From contig CAVQVR010000010.1 of NCBI GenBank assembly GCA_963717195.1, positions 1 to 64,000 on the forward strand: 64,000 nt of DNA, written 5' to 3'. Shown here piece after piece: positions 42,718 to 50,167 of the stretch. The notes under the pieces are model-generated. The model searched no databases and had not been told where the DNA came from. It was given only the letters and a program-made list of their open reading frames with translations. Each line of letters begins with the position of its first letter. The first letter of the stretch is position 1. The position numbers and the translations under genes are program-made. Origin of the DNA: JACDAE01 sp963717195 (GTDB taxonomy: Bacteria; Chloroflexota; Ktedonobacteria; Ktedonobacterales; Ktedonobacteraceae).

Positions 42718-43451
42718 AGACCAGTCTCCACCAGCTGACTAACGACACTCGGCATCTCATCCCAGGTCCGACCCCCCAGCAGACGACCAGAGCGCTTTTT
42801 GTTGACACCACCCCACTGTTTGAAGAAAAACGGGACTCCTGATGCAAGACACTGATCCCGAATATCGGTCACCCAGGAGACCTCCACCGGACGCGCACCC
42901 GGACCCGATTCACCCCCGGTAATCACCCAATGGATTCCTGAAAGATCGAGAGTAGGCAATGCCCCCAGGAGTGGCTCCAGCGACAAGAACTTGACATGCG
43001 CCCCGGTTGCACGCAGATCGTCAATCCGGCAGGTATACCGGGCCAGTTCCAGCGAGACACCCATCCAGATGTTTGACGACCAGGATAGCCGAGAACTCAG
43101 GTCCCGCAGCCGCTCCGAGCGTTTTGTGAGCACCTGAAAGCGATGCTGAGGAGCCTGCCTCATGACTTCAAAGACCCGCTCGATGAAGTCAAGCGGTACA
43201 TCTTCATGAAAGAGATCCGACATCGAATTGACAAAGATGGTACGAGGGTTCTTCCAGTGTAAAGGAAGCGCTAAAGCGTCCTCATGCAGCGTCAATTGAA
43301 AGCCATTCTGGTAATGTGGCTGGCCCATCGCTTGCAGACGAGACGCCATGCGTTCCGCGTAGCAATGCTTGCAGCCCTGACTGACTTTGTTGCAGCCAGT
43401 GAGCGGATTCCAGGTTGCCTGTGTCCACTCAATTCCCGATCCGAGCGCCAT
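42708..43451 (-). CDS. Phage Gp37/Gp68 family protein (DUF5131, radical-SAM-like)
   Basis: 247 residues beginning with IEWTQATWNPLTGCNKVSQG and CKHCYAERMA, the three-Cys Fe-S motif of this family. NSMSDLFHEDVP and TGGESGPGARP are typical family motifs. These proteins occur in mycobacteriophages and many mobile elements; their reaction is unknown, although the fold suggests radical SAM chemistry. Good start at 43451. Confidence 0.88.
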   Translation of the reverse strand: MALGSGIEWTQATWNPLTGCNKVSQGCKHCYAERMASRLQAMGQPHYQNGFQLTLHEDALALPLHWKNPRTIFVNSMSDLFHEDVPLDFIERVFEVMRQAPQHRFQVLTKRSERLRDLSSRLSWSSNIWMGVSLELARYTCRIDDLRATGAHVKFLSLEPLLGALPTLDLSGIHWVITGGESGPGARPVEVSWVTDIRDQCLASGVPFFFKQWGGVNKKRSGRLLGGRTWDEMPSVVSQLVETGLCQ

Positions 43452-43498
43452 GTATTTACACTCCCTTCTCTAGAATGAGAACAGCTAGCATCGTCTTC

Positions 43499-43828
43499 CT
43501 ATCCAACATCAACCACCTTATGCCGGGTATCAATTGAGGTAATACAGACACTTTGCTGCATACCATTGTAGGACAACTGTACGTACAGTCCTACATGTTG
43601 TGTTGGCAGAGACGAGGCACAGAACGGGTCTCCCTCACCAAACGACACGCTCCAGACCGTACACTTGCCTTTCGAGACTACCAGGGGATAGGGATACTGT
43701 ACCGAACCATTTGGAGCATACGTTGGAGCATTCCCACTATCCAATAGGTTAGAACAGGCACCAAGCACGACAGGGACACCCATCAGGATAAGACAGAGAC
43801 ACACGAGAACAAGCCATTTCTTCAGCAT
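43499..43828 (-). CDS. Small predicted lipoprotein
   Basis: 109 residues from ATG 43828 (GTG 43840 or TTG 43831 are alternatives; AGAAAGGTG is upstream). Hydrophobic signal ending in lipobox VVLGAC. The mature part has three more Cys. Exposed on the cell surface; could affect entry exclusion or phage adsorption, but that is speculation. Confidence 0.65.
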   Translation of the reverse strand: MLKKWLVLVCLCLILMGVPVVLGACSNLLDSGNAPTYAPNGSVQYPYPLVVSKGKCTVWSVSFGEGDPFCASSLPTQHVGLYVQLSYNGMQQSVCITSIDTRHKVVDVG

Positions 43829-43886
43829 CAATTGTTTCACACCTTTCTAGTTCACTGAGAACCACGATAAAAACACTATCTAACCA

Positions 43887-44075
43887 CTACCATTGACGGT
43901 ATTGTTGTGGCTGATAATACGCCTGTTGTGCTTGCTGCTGAGACCGATACCAGCGCACATACAGCTTGAGCTTACGCCGCATCCGACACATGCAGACGAA
44001 CTGGCAGAACGAGGTCACCAACAGAATTGGGAAGCGATAGACGTACAAGAAGACAATCACAGCTTGTATAGTCAC
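43887..44075 (-). CDS. Small single-pass membrane protein
   Basis: 62 residues from GTG 44075, with GAAAGGTG upstream. One helix (QAVIVFLYVYRFPILLVTSF), then a basic and Gln/Tyr-rich cytoplasmic tail. No family recognised. Confidence 0.5.
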   Translation of the reverse strand: MTIQAVIVFLYVYRFPILLVTSFCQFVCMCRMRRKLKLYVRWYRSQQQAQQAYYQPQQYRQW

Positions 44076-44121
44076 GTTGCACACCTTTCTTTCAAATCAG
44101 AAGACATCTCAACTGTAAGCC

Positions 44122-44208
44122 CTACAAATCACGATCAAGCCACGTCATAAGCCCAAACGCAAACAAGACAAACGCACAGGCAGCAATAACCACAAAAATC
44201 AAATCCAT
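44122..44208 (-). CDS. 28-residue membrane microprotein
   Basis: ATG 44208 with GAAAGGTGAC nine bases upstream. The product is a single hydrophobic helix ended by LDRDL (MDLIFVVIAACAFVLFAFGL...). The layout is like KdpF-type one-helix peptides, but there is no transporter here. Supported by the same ribosome site as its neighbours. Confidence 0.45.
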   Translation of the reverse strand: MDLIFVVIAACAFVLFAFGLMTWLDRDL

Positions 44209-44235
44209 ACATGTCACCTTTCTATAAGGAACACA

Positions 44236-44433
44236 CTACAAGAGACTAAGCGACCGACATTCACCACAAAGCCAGGAGTACGAGGCCAGCGAACCCGGAA
44301 CCCGCGTCCAGAAGCAGATACGCGGTTGATGGCACTTACAACAGTAAGCAGTCGCCGAAACAGTACGAGACTCTCGCTGAGATACTGTTGCTCCACGTCG
44401 CGTCCACTGACGCATTGTTAACCAAGCTGACAT
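44236..44433 (-). CDS. Small zinc-finger-like protein
   Basis: 65 residues with two CxxC pairs (CCKCH and WLCGEC) about 27 apart. ATG 44433 follows TAGGAGGGTAGT. A DNA- or RNA-binding role is plausible only. Confidence 0.55.
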   Translation of the reverse strand: MSAWLTMRQWTRRGATVSQRESRTVSATAYCCKCHQPRICFWTRVPGSLASYSWLCGECRSLSLL

Positions 44434-44459
44434 ACTACCCTCCTATACATACCTGCAAT

Positions 44460-44690
44460 TTAGCCTAACCATGGACTGAACATCTCATAAGTATCCGGCC
44501 ATTCGTTAAGCACAGCAAGTCGCAACACGTAGATATCTAATTCATTCAGATACCCACCAGACTGAAGTTTTTGTTCTAAAAGATCACGGTGACTATAATC
44601 AACACCACTCTCGTTGCAATGAGAACGAAATCTCCTAAGTCCCGCTAATAAAAGCCGTCGCTCTTCCAGTGGAATACTATCTGCATTCAT
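44460..44690 (-). CDS. Hypothetical protein
   Basis: 76 residues from ATG 44690 (GGAGGTTTTC). Helical, charged (LEERRLLLAGLRRFRSH). No domain recognised. Confidence 0.55.
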   Translation of the reverse strand: MNADSIPLEERRLLLAGLRRFRSHCNESGVDYSHRDLLEQKLQSGGYLNELDIYVLRLAVLNEWPDTYEMFSPWLG

Positions 44691-44738
44691 GAAAACCTCC
44701 TTCAAAGTACCGTCTGTTTTACAAACTACATCCAAGAA

Positions 44739-44939
44739 CTACGCAGCTACGCTACGCAAACGACCAGCAGCTAATGAAGCAAAATCAACAGGACTCCAAA
44801 GTAGTTCATCAGCATGTTCAGAATGCTCGACTTCTTTACAAGAACTACATACGAACATAAGCTCAGAAGGATTTGTCACATCCCGATTTACTACGGGAAC
44901 CAGAGCATCAGAACTTTCTTGACACCACTCACATGTCAT
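44739..44939 (-). CDS. Small zinc-ribbon-like protein, first gene of the element operon
   Basis: 66 residues with MTCEWCQ and FVCSSCK, a CxxC-CxxC zinc ribbon. ATG 44939 follows ATAGGAGTTAAATT. It is the first minus-strand gene after the consensus promoter at 45258-45286. Confidence 0.58.
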   Translation of the reverse strand: MTCEWCQESSDALVPVVNRDVTNPSELMFVCSSCKEVEHSEHADELLWSPVDFASLAAGRLRSVAA

Positions 44940-45257
44940 AATTTAACTCCTATCACTTGCCTCAACGCTCTCGTCGCGTATCAGCATCTTTCGTCTGAGA
45001 TAATTAAAACATAAGATCGAGTATCAAAAGGATCAAGCATAGCATCAATCGAGGGATCAAGTTAAAGATCCCCAACACACCATACAAACTTGACAGTTCA
45101 GAAAACTTATAGCAAAATGCAACATGAGTGCCGAGACCTTTCACACCAGAAACACGTTAAGGTTACTCACTGGACCTGAGTTGTTCGTAGCAACCCAGGT
45201 CCAACACACCACAACCAACACCAACAAGACAACCATCTAAACAGTTTCGACTCTCTT

Positions 45258-45286
45258 ATTATAAGCGCATCGCTACTAATTGTCAA
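45258..45286 (-). promoter_or_regulatory. Consensus sigma-70 promoter of the element operon
   Basis: On the minus strand TTGACA (45281-45286) and TATAAT (45258-45263) are exactly 17 bases apart. It points at the run of genes from 44939 down to 27512, with a leader of about 310 bases (no gene seen in 44940-45250). Confidence 0.75.
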
Positions 45287-45332
45287 GCACTGACGCTACT
45301 AATTAGCATATCGCTGCTAATTATGGTATAAT
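45271..45332. promoter_or_regulatory. Three operator repeats between divergent promoters
   Basis: CGCTACTAATT at 45271-45281 and 45294-45304 and CGCTGCTAATT at 45312-45322. The first lies in the spacer of the minus promoter; the last ends 5 bp before a TATAAT (45327-45332) for the plus-strand excisionase-like gene, whose -35 is weak. A regulator bound here could choose between the two directions. Confidence 0.6.
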
Positions 45333-45363
45333 GTATTTGAATGAGGAATATTGAGGATATGAC

Positions 45364-45612
45364 ATGAAGAAAAATATTGACCTTAGCCGAGAATATATAA
45401 GAACATCAGAAGCCGCCCAAAAATCACAATTAAGTATGCCTTACCTCACCCAACTACTGAGAGAGCATACTTTAGAAGGTTTCCAACTAGGGCGCGAGTG
45501 GTTCATCTATACCGACTCACTGGAAAAATTTCTTGCAACTCCTCGCAAGTCCGGTCCAAAGGGACCTCGCAAAAAAATTGCCGAGAAGACTCAAAATACT
45601 GTATCAGATTAG
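45364..45612 (+). CDS. Excisionase-like / MerR-type HTH protein
   Basis: 82 residues. IRTSEAAQKSQLSMPYLTQLLREHTLEGFQLGREWFIYTDSL is a small winged HTH of the excisionase (DNA-binding domain, excisionase family) type, with a basic tail (KSGPKGPRKKIAEK). It starts at ATG 45364 behind GAGGATATGAC. Its own promoter faces the big operon, so it may act as both directionality factor and regulator of the switch. Confidence 0.78.
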   Translation: MKKNIDLSREYIRTSEAAQKSQLSMPYLTQLLREHTLEGFQLGREWFIYTDSLEKFLATPRKSGPKGPRKKIAEKTQNTVSD

Positions 45613-45727
45613 GATACCAAAAGTTCTTAATGTCCTACTCACCCATAACTATACTATCAAAATGCTAGTAAATCGTAGATAGTTGAATGTAGTATCGCGT
45701 CATGCCAGCATATTCAGAGGGCACATA

Positions 45728-47999
45728 ATGAACGAGATCACAGTACATCCACTTCAGCAAGCTAGAAAAAAATTAGGGATCAAGCAGCAAGTACTTGCAG
45801 ATCTAACAGGACTAAGCCTACCAACAATTAAACGCGCCGAGCAAGGCAAACCTTTAGGTGATTATGCAATCTCCGCAATATGCAACTACTTCTCAACACG
45901 ATATAAACGTCAAATAGGAAGACAGGAATTAGGCTTACATACAAGGTGGGAAGACAGCGAACTAAATGACAACATTGGAAACTCCGATGAACACAAAGAA
46001 ATCCCAATCACTAACTACAGTGATAAGCAAAGTAGCACAGAATTAAGCACAATAAAAGAAAATGAACATATATATAATATTCTTGCAAATTTCATACAAA
46101 GAGAGCGAATAAGAATATTTAACGCATTAGCACCAGGATCTACAAATTTACGCGTAAAAGACATTTTGAATAACGATAGACTCTTTATCTCACCTCCCTG
46201 GGAAATATTACAGGGTAATAGTCCTTCTACGAATCTTATAGAATACCTAATAAACACATTAATAGAAGGACAAAGTGTACTTCTATTAGGAGAAGCCGGA
46301 CAAGGCAAAACCACCATACTGAAACAAGTTTTTAGCCGCCTTGCAGAAAAGTTTCTAGACAGATCAGACAATGCAACACCCTTTCCACTCTATATTCCGC
46401 TTCGAGACTTCACATCCTTGACAGGAAATGCAATTGAGTTACTCTGGACATATATACACGACAAGTTTCCTCTATCCTTCAATGAATTTACTAATCTGGT
46501 CAAAAATAACCAAATCATTTTTCTATTTGATAGTTTCGACGAAATTAAAGGAGAACTCACCCAAAGCTCCCTAAACGACCGAGCATCAAGCAGAATATTT
46601 GCACGTTCTTCAATCCTTTCTTGCAGAAAAAGCTTCTTTGACTTTTACCTCTCCATGTCTCCTCTTCAAGAATATTACCCACAATGGATTGAATTACAAC
46701 CACTAGAGCTAACCACACCCGTTACACAGTATATCACCGCATTCTACCAACACAAGCGAAACAAAGCCACACTACCAAATGCAATTACAGCAGATAAAAT
46801 AATCAATATGATTAGAAACAATCAAAAGTTACAAGACTTAGTACATCGCCCACTTCTATTAATTATGATGCTTGATATTTTCACCGACCCAAGAGAAATA
46901 AAAGAAACCGAATGGAGCACTACAAAACTCTACGAAAAATATACAGAAAAGTGGCTTAAAAACGAAGCTGCTAAACCCGACTCTGCACTAAAATGGAACA
47001 AGAAAGATATGCTCTTACAAGATGTAGCGTGGCTTACCCACATAGCCAAATCCTCGCTCTCATCTCCATATAGACTTAGGCAAAACGAAACATTCACACA
47101 CAACGATCTTGCATCAATAGTGAAAAACGTTGCTGAGCACTATACTCCTATCACAGAAATGCAGCTGCTTGATGAATTATGTTTCCGCACCTTACTAGGT
47201 ATTGCAGAAGGAGATAACTACTACTTTCTTCACAAATCTTTCCACGAATACTACATCGCTAAGCATATCTTTGAGCGCCTGCACGATAAAGGATTTCATG
47301 CAGATACAGTTACTCTAATAGGGCAAGTTCTTCAAGAAGTTCTGCCATTTGAAGTAACAACCTTTTTGAAAGAAATGCTTGAGTCAAAAGAGCTAACTCA
47401 AAACGAAAGAAACCTCATTGTCAATAACCTGATAGAGGTATACCAGCAACATAAAACCAATGAAGTTCAGTCAACAATGATACGGGAACAAGCAAGCCAT
47501 TATCTAGCACGCCTAGGAACCTTACGAGCCACTCAATTTCTTGAACAAAGCTATGAAAAAGAACCTGATAGCCTCGTTCAACGAGGAATGATGGTTAGCC
47601 TAGCTTTGTACTGTAATAGACGTGATATACTTGAACGATATATTAAAATCGTACGAAGCGATCCAAAAGCAGCTGCAATCAATCTCGGCTACCACCTAGT
47701 ATACTATGGTGACCAAGCGCAAATTCGGGTACTACGATCAAAGAGGAGAAAGATGTGACGGAACAATTCGGTCTATTTCCCGTCATTTGAATGACGAAGC
47801 CTATAAAAACGGATGGACTCTTGATATACTTACACTATCTATGCTTATAGAAAGTCGAGGACTAGCAATACTTGACCCATACAAGCAAGAAATATCTTTT
47901 CTTAAAGACTTTCTCGCAGAAGACCACCAGGAGCAAAGCGACATATTTCAGCAAGAAATAGAAAAGCTGAAAAACATTCTAAAAGGAGCTAAAGAGTGA
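45728..47999 (+). pseudogene. XRE-HTH - NACHT NTPase (STAND), frame changed near the C-terminus
   Basis: About 756 codons once joined. N-terminal Cro/CI-type HTH (LGIKQQVLADLTGLSLPTIKR, 16-36), then a NACHT NTPase with Walker A LGEAGQGKTT (187-196) and Walker B FLFDSFDEI, and a helical-repeat C-terminus. Near 47722 the frame closes as RRKM-stop while another frame continues FGYYDQRGERCDGTIRSISRH to 47999, reading like the missing tail. NACHT STAND proteins include bacterial antiphage sensors related to NLRs. The next gene overlaps by 4 bp. Confidence 0.78.
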
Positions 48000-48571
48000 T
48001 TTTAAACAACATAGCAAAGTACATTTATGAAATGGGACACATGAAAAAAGTGAAACGGTCGGGGTGGTGGTTAGCAGGCATTAAAGATCCAGAAAGCATC
48101 GCAGAACATTCTTTTCGTACAGCTATTCTAGGTTATGTGTTAGCTTCCCTTGAAAACGCTGATCCGCAGAGAACTGCAATCATCGGCCTCTTTCATGATA
48201 CAGGTGAAGCAAGAATTAATGATATGCACCGTGTTGCCCAACGCTATATCGATAAAGGCAGAAGCGAAGAAATAGCACTCATAGAACAAACTGAACGACT
48301 GCCAGAAAATGTAGCAAAAGATATCCAGAGCCTTTTTCAAGAATATGAGGAAAGACTATCATTAGAAGCAAAACTTGCCCGTGACGCCGATCTCCTTGAA
48401 TGCATTTTTCAGGCAAGAGAGTACCAATCACAAGGATATCCAGATGTACAAGACTGGATCACAAGTTGCTATGCAGGCTTACAAACAGAAACAGCCAGAA
48501 ATCTAGCAGAAGCATGCCTTCATACGGAGCCTAAAGAATGGTGGGAAGGCTTAAAAAGAAAACATTCTTAA
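47996..48571 (+). CDS. HD-domain phosphohydrolase (YfbR-like 5'-nucleotidase)
   Basis: 191 residues from GTG 47996, overlapping the TGA of the NACHT gene (GTGA). His38 (AEHSFR), His67-Asp68 (LFHDTGEARIND) and Asp130 (ARDADLLE) are the HD metal ligands; the family hydrolyses (deoxy)nucleoside monophosphates. Tight coupling to a NACHT gene suggests a joint function, possibly nucleotide depletion during phage attack. That link is inference. Confidence 0.82.
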   Translation: MILNNIAKYIYEMGHMKKVKRSGWWLAGIKDPESIAEHSFRTAILGYVLASLENADPQRTAIIGLFHDTGEARINDMHRVAQRYIDKGRSEEIALIEQTERLPENVAKDIQSLFQEYEERLSLEAKLARDADLLECIFQAREYQSQGYPDVQDWITSCYAGLQTETARNLAEACLHTEPKEWWEGLKRKHS

Positions 48572-48910
48572 AATAAGAAGAGGAGCAAACCGTAGAGAAA
48601 AAATCTGCTAGCAGAACTGCTAGCAGATACGTCTGACCAGACTCATCTCTGTTAGACAAGAATGAACAAATATATTACACCTCACGCTCAATATACCCAC
48701 GAAGACCGACCTGAAGCGGGCAAAAAAGGCTACTGAGGCTTTCAACTCCCCTTACCCACTCTGAGATAAACAACAATCATCAATCAATCTTACCCACTCC
48801 TAAATTTTGAAAGAGAAGCACGCCATCGTCTATTACAGATAGATGGGTTCAAAAATATTGATCAAACCATAGAGTCTTCTAATAGCAGCATCATAACGAG
48901 GAGTCAATTC
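48572..48910. other. Intergenic stretch with a compact hairpin
   Basis: 340 bp without a gene. A perfect inverted repeat (48603-48614 and 48617-48628, ATCTGCTAGCAG) lies 32 bp after the HD gene. It lacks a strong T run and may be a terminator or a protein site. Confidence 0.45.
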
Positions 48911-49498
48911 ATGGAGCAACTCTTACCCTACATAAATCTTCAAAACATATGTCTTGTTGTCACTATCATCACAGGCATTATAGGAGTATTTCAAGCAGGA
49001 AATGCAAAGAATGATATAAATATTTTCATTCATCATGAGCCAATCTATCCGATATACTACAGTAGCAACCACAAAGAATCTAGTATCGGATGCATAGCAA
49101 GATGCATTATATATATTCTATTTATTCTAGGGATCATCTACCTTACATATTCATTCTATACCTCTCTATTACCATCCCCTACCGATCAAGCTAAAACAAT
49201 TATACAAAATTTTTACAATGACATTAACAAGAAAGACTATCAATCTGCTTACAATTTAACAAAGAATGGCTTTTCCCAAAAATACAAAACTTTCGCTTAC
49301 AAATTCACAAATACAGAACATGATGATCTTTTATTTAACAGCATAAAACAGATATCTGACAAAACCATACAGGTTATAGTCACAGTCAAAGCCAAAGAAA
49401 AATCACCAGCAGGAGAACACATAAGTATTTATAATTATATATATATCATTGACCTGGAGCAAGGAAACTACAAAATACTAACAGGCTATCTTTACTGA
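48911..49498 (+). CDS. Membrane protein with NTF2-like extracellular domain
   Basis: 195 residues. Helix near 12-30, a second strong helix near 60-88 (CIIYILFILGIIYLTYSF), then a soluble domain that starts TDQAKTIIQNFYNDINKKDYQSAYNLT, typical of NTF2/DUF4878-like folds. AT-rich, unlike the rest of the element. ATG 48911 follows ACGAGGAGTC. Unknown role; last gene before attR. Confidence 0.65.
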   Translation: MEQLLPYINLQNICLVVTIITGIIGVFQAGNAKNDINIFIHHEPIYPIYYSSNHKESSIGCIARCIIYILFILGIIYLTYSFYTSLLPSPTDQAKTIIQNFYNDINKKDYQSAYNLTKNGFSQKYKTFAYKFTNTEHDDLLFNSIKQISDKTIQVIVTVKAKEKSPAGEHISIYNYIYIIDLEQGNYKILTGYLY

Positions 49499-49625
49499 CA
49501 AAATACCACAAATAGGAACGATTGACACCGATTTTACAGAGGAATATAATTCTTGTGCTGGCAATTTATTCTCAACTGGCACAAGTTGACTACCTACCAA
49601 AACAGTGTCTTGCAGATAATAAGAC

Positions 49626-49641
49626 TCCCGTCGGTTCCGCC
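49626..49641. repeat. attR: copy of the tRNA-Asp 3' end
   Basis: TCCCGTCGGTTCCGCC, exact match to 27435-27450. It marks the right end of the integrated element. Confidence 0.8.
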
Positions 49642-49669
49642 TGAGCATTTTTATGCACAAATATCATTC

Positions 49670-49735
49670 AAAACAGGTAATACATCTGAGAAAACGGTCA
49701 AATTTGACCGTTTTCTCAGATGTATTACCTGTTTT
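49670..49735. repeat. 66-bp perfect palindrome
   Basis: Two 33-bp arms meet at 49702/49703 with no spacer and no mismatch (centre GGTCAAATTTGACC). It lies 28 bp outside attR. Could form a cruciform, act as terminator on both strands, or be a recombination product. Confidence 0.8.
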
Positions 49736-49750
49736 ACACCTCATTCGACA

Positions 49751-49792
49751 GATCGCGGAACCGACCAGAACATGAGGATTGGTTCCGCGATC
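49751..49792. repeat. 12-bp inverted repeat resembling the att core
   Basis: GATCGCGGAACC (49751-49762) and its inverse (49781-49792) around 18 bases. The GGTTCCGCGATC arm recurs at 62059-62071. Confidence 0.55.
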
Positions 49793-50167
49793 AACCATCT
49801 TACAGATATCAGATATCAAAGTAAAGGGGGTTGGAGGAGATCTGCTCATCTTGAGTATAGTCGTAACCATGCCTCGATAATGAATTTACCGGTATCTCTC
49901 TTTTTTCTGATTGGAAGCAGAAATCCCTTCGCTGAATGGTTTGGCATTGGGAAAATGTCTTTCACTATCTTTCAACAATATGAAGCATTTAAATGCAAAA
50001 TTGAAGAGTGCAAAGAAGATCTAAACAAAGGCTTCTCTCCTCGTGCTCAATCTAAAGATACTTGACAGCATATTGAGAGTCTTTTAGAATAGCCTTATAT
50101 TTACATGCATGTCTATATTTTCTGTGATGTAATATCAATACACCTCGTTTCATTATGAGGAGCAATC

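Larger units (their letters stand above)
27435..49641. mobile_element. 22.2-kb integrative element in tRNA-Asp with rolling-circle Rep
   Basis: Bounded by the 16-bp repeat at both ends. A large serine recombinase lies beside the tRNA; there is a long minus-strand operon of small phage- or plasmid-like genes, a HUH Rep, a primase, DNA methyltransferases, and plus-strand excisionase-like and NACHT/HD genes at the far end. No capsid, terminase, FtsK/TraB or type IV secretion ATPase is recognised, so it looks like an integrative replicon or a satellite that needs help to move. Confidence 0.8.
49499..50167. other. Gene-free junction region holding attR and two inverted repeats
   Basis: No credible gene. 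Contains attR (49626), the 66-bp palindrome (49670), and a 12-bp inverted repeat (49751). From 49800 to 50167 I see only the 5' spacer of the kinase gene. Confidence 0.5.

Noticed and set aside
49553..50065. Plus-strand open frame of 170 codons across attR
   Set aside because: It reads through attR and both arms of the 66-bp palindrome. No ribosome site and no protein-like pattern.
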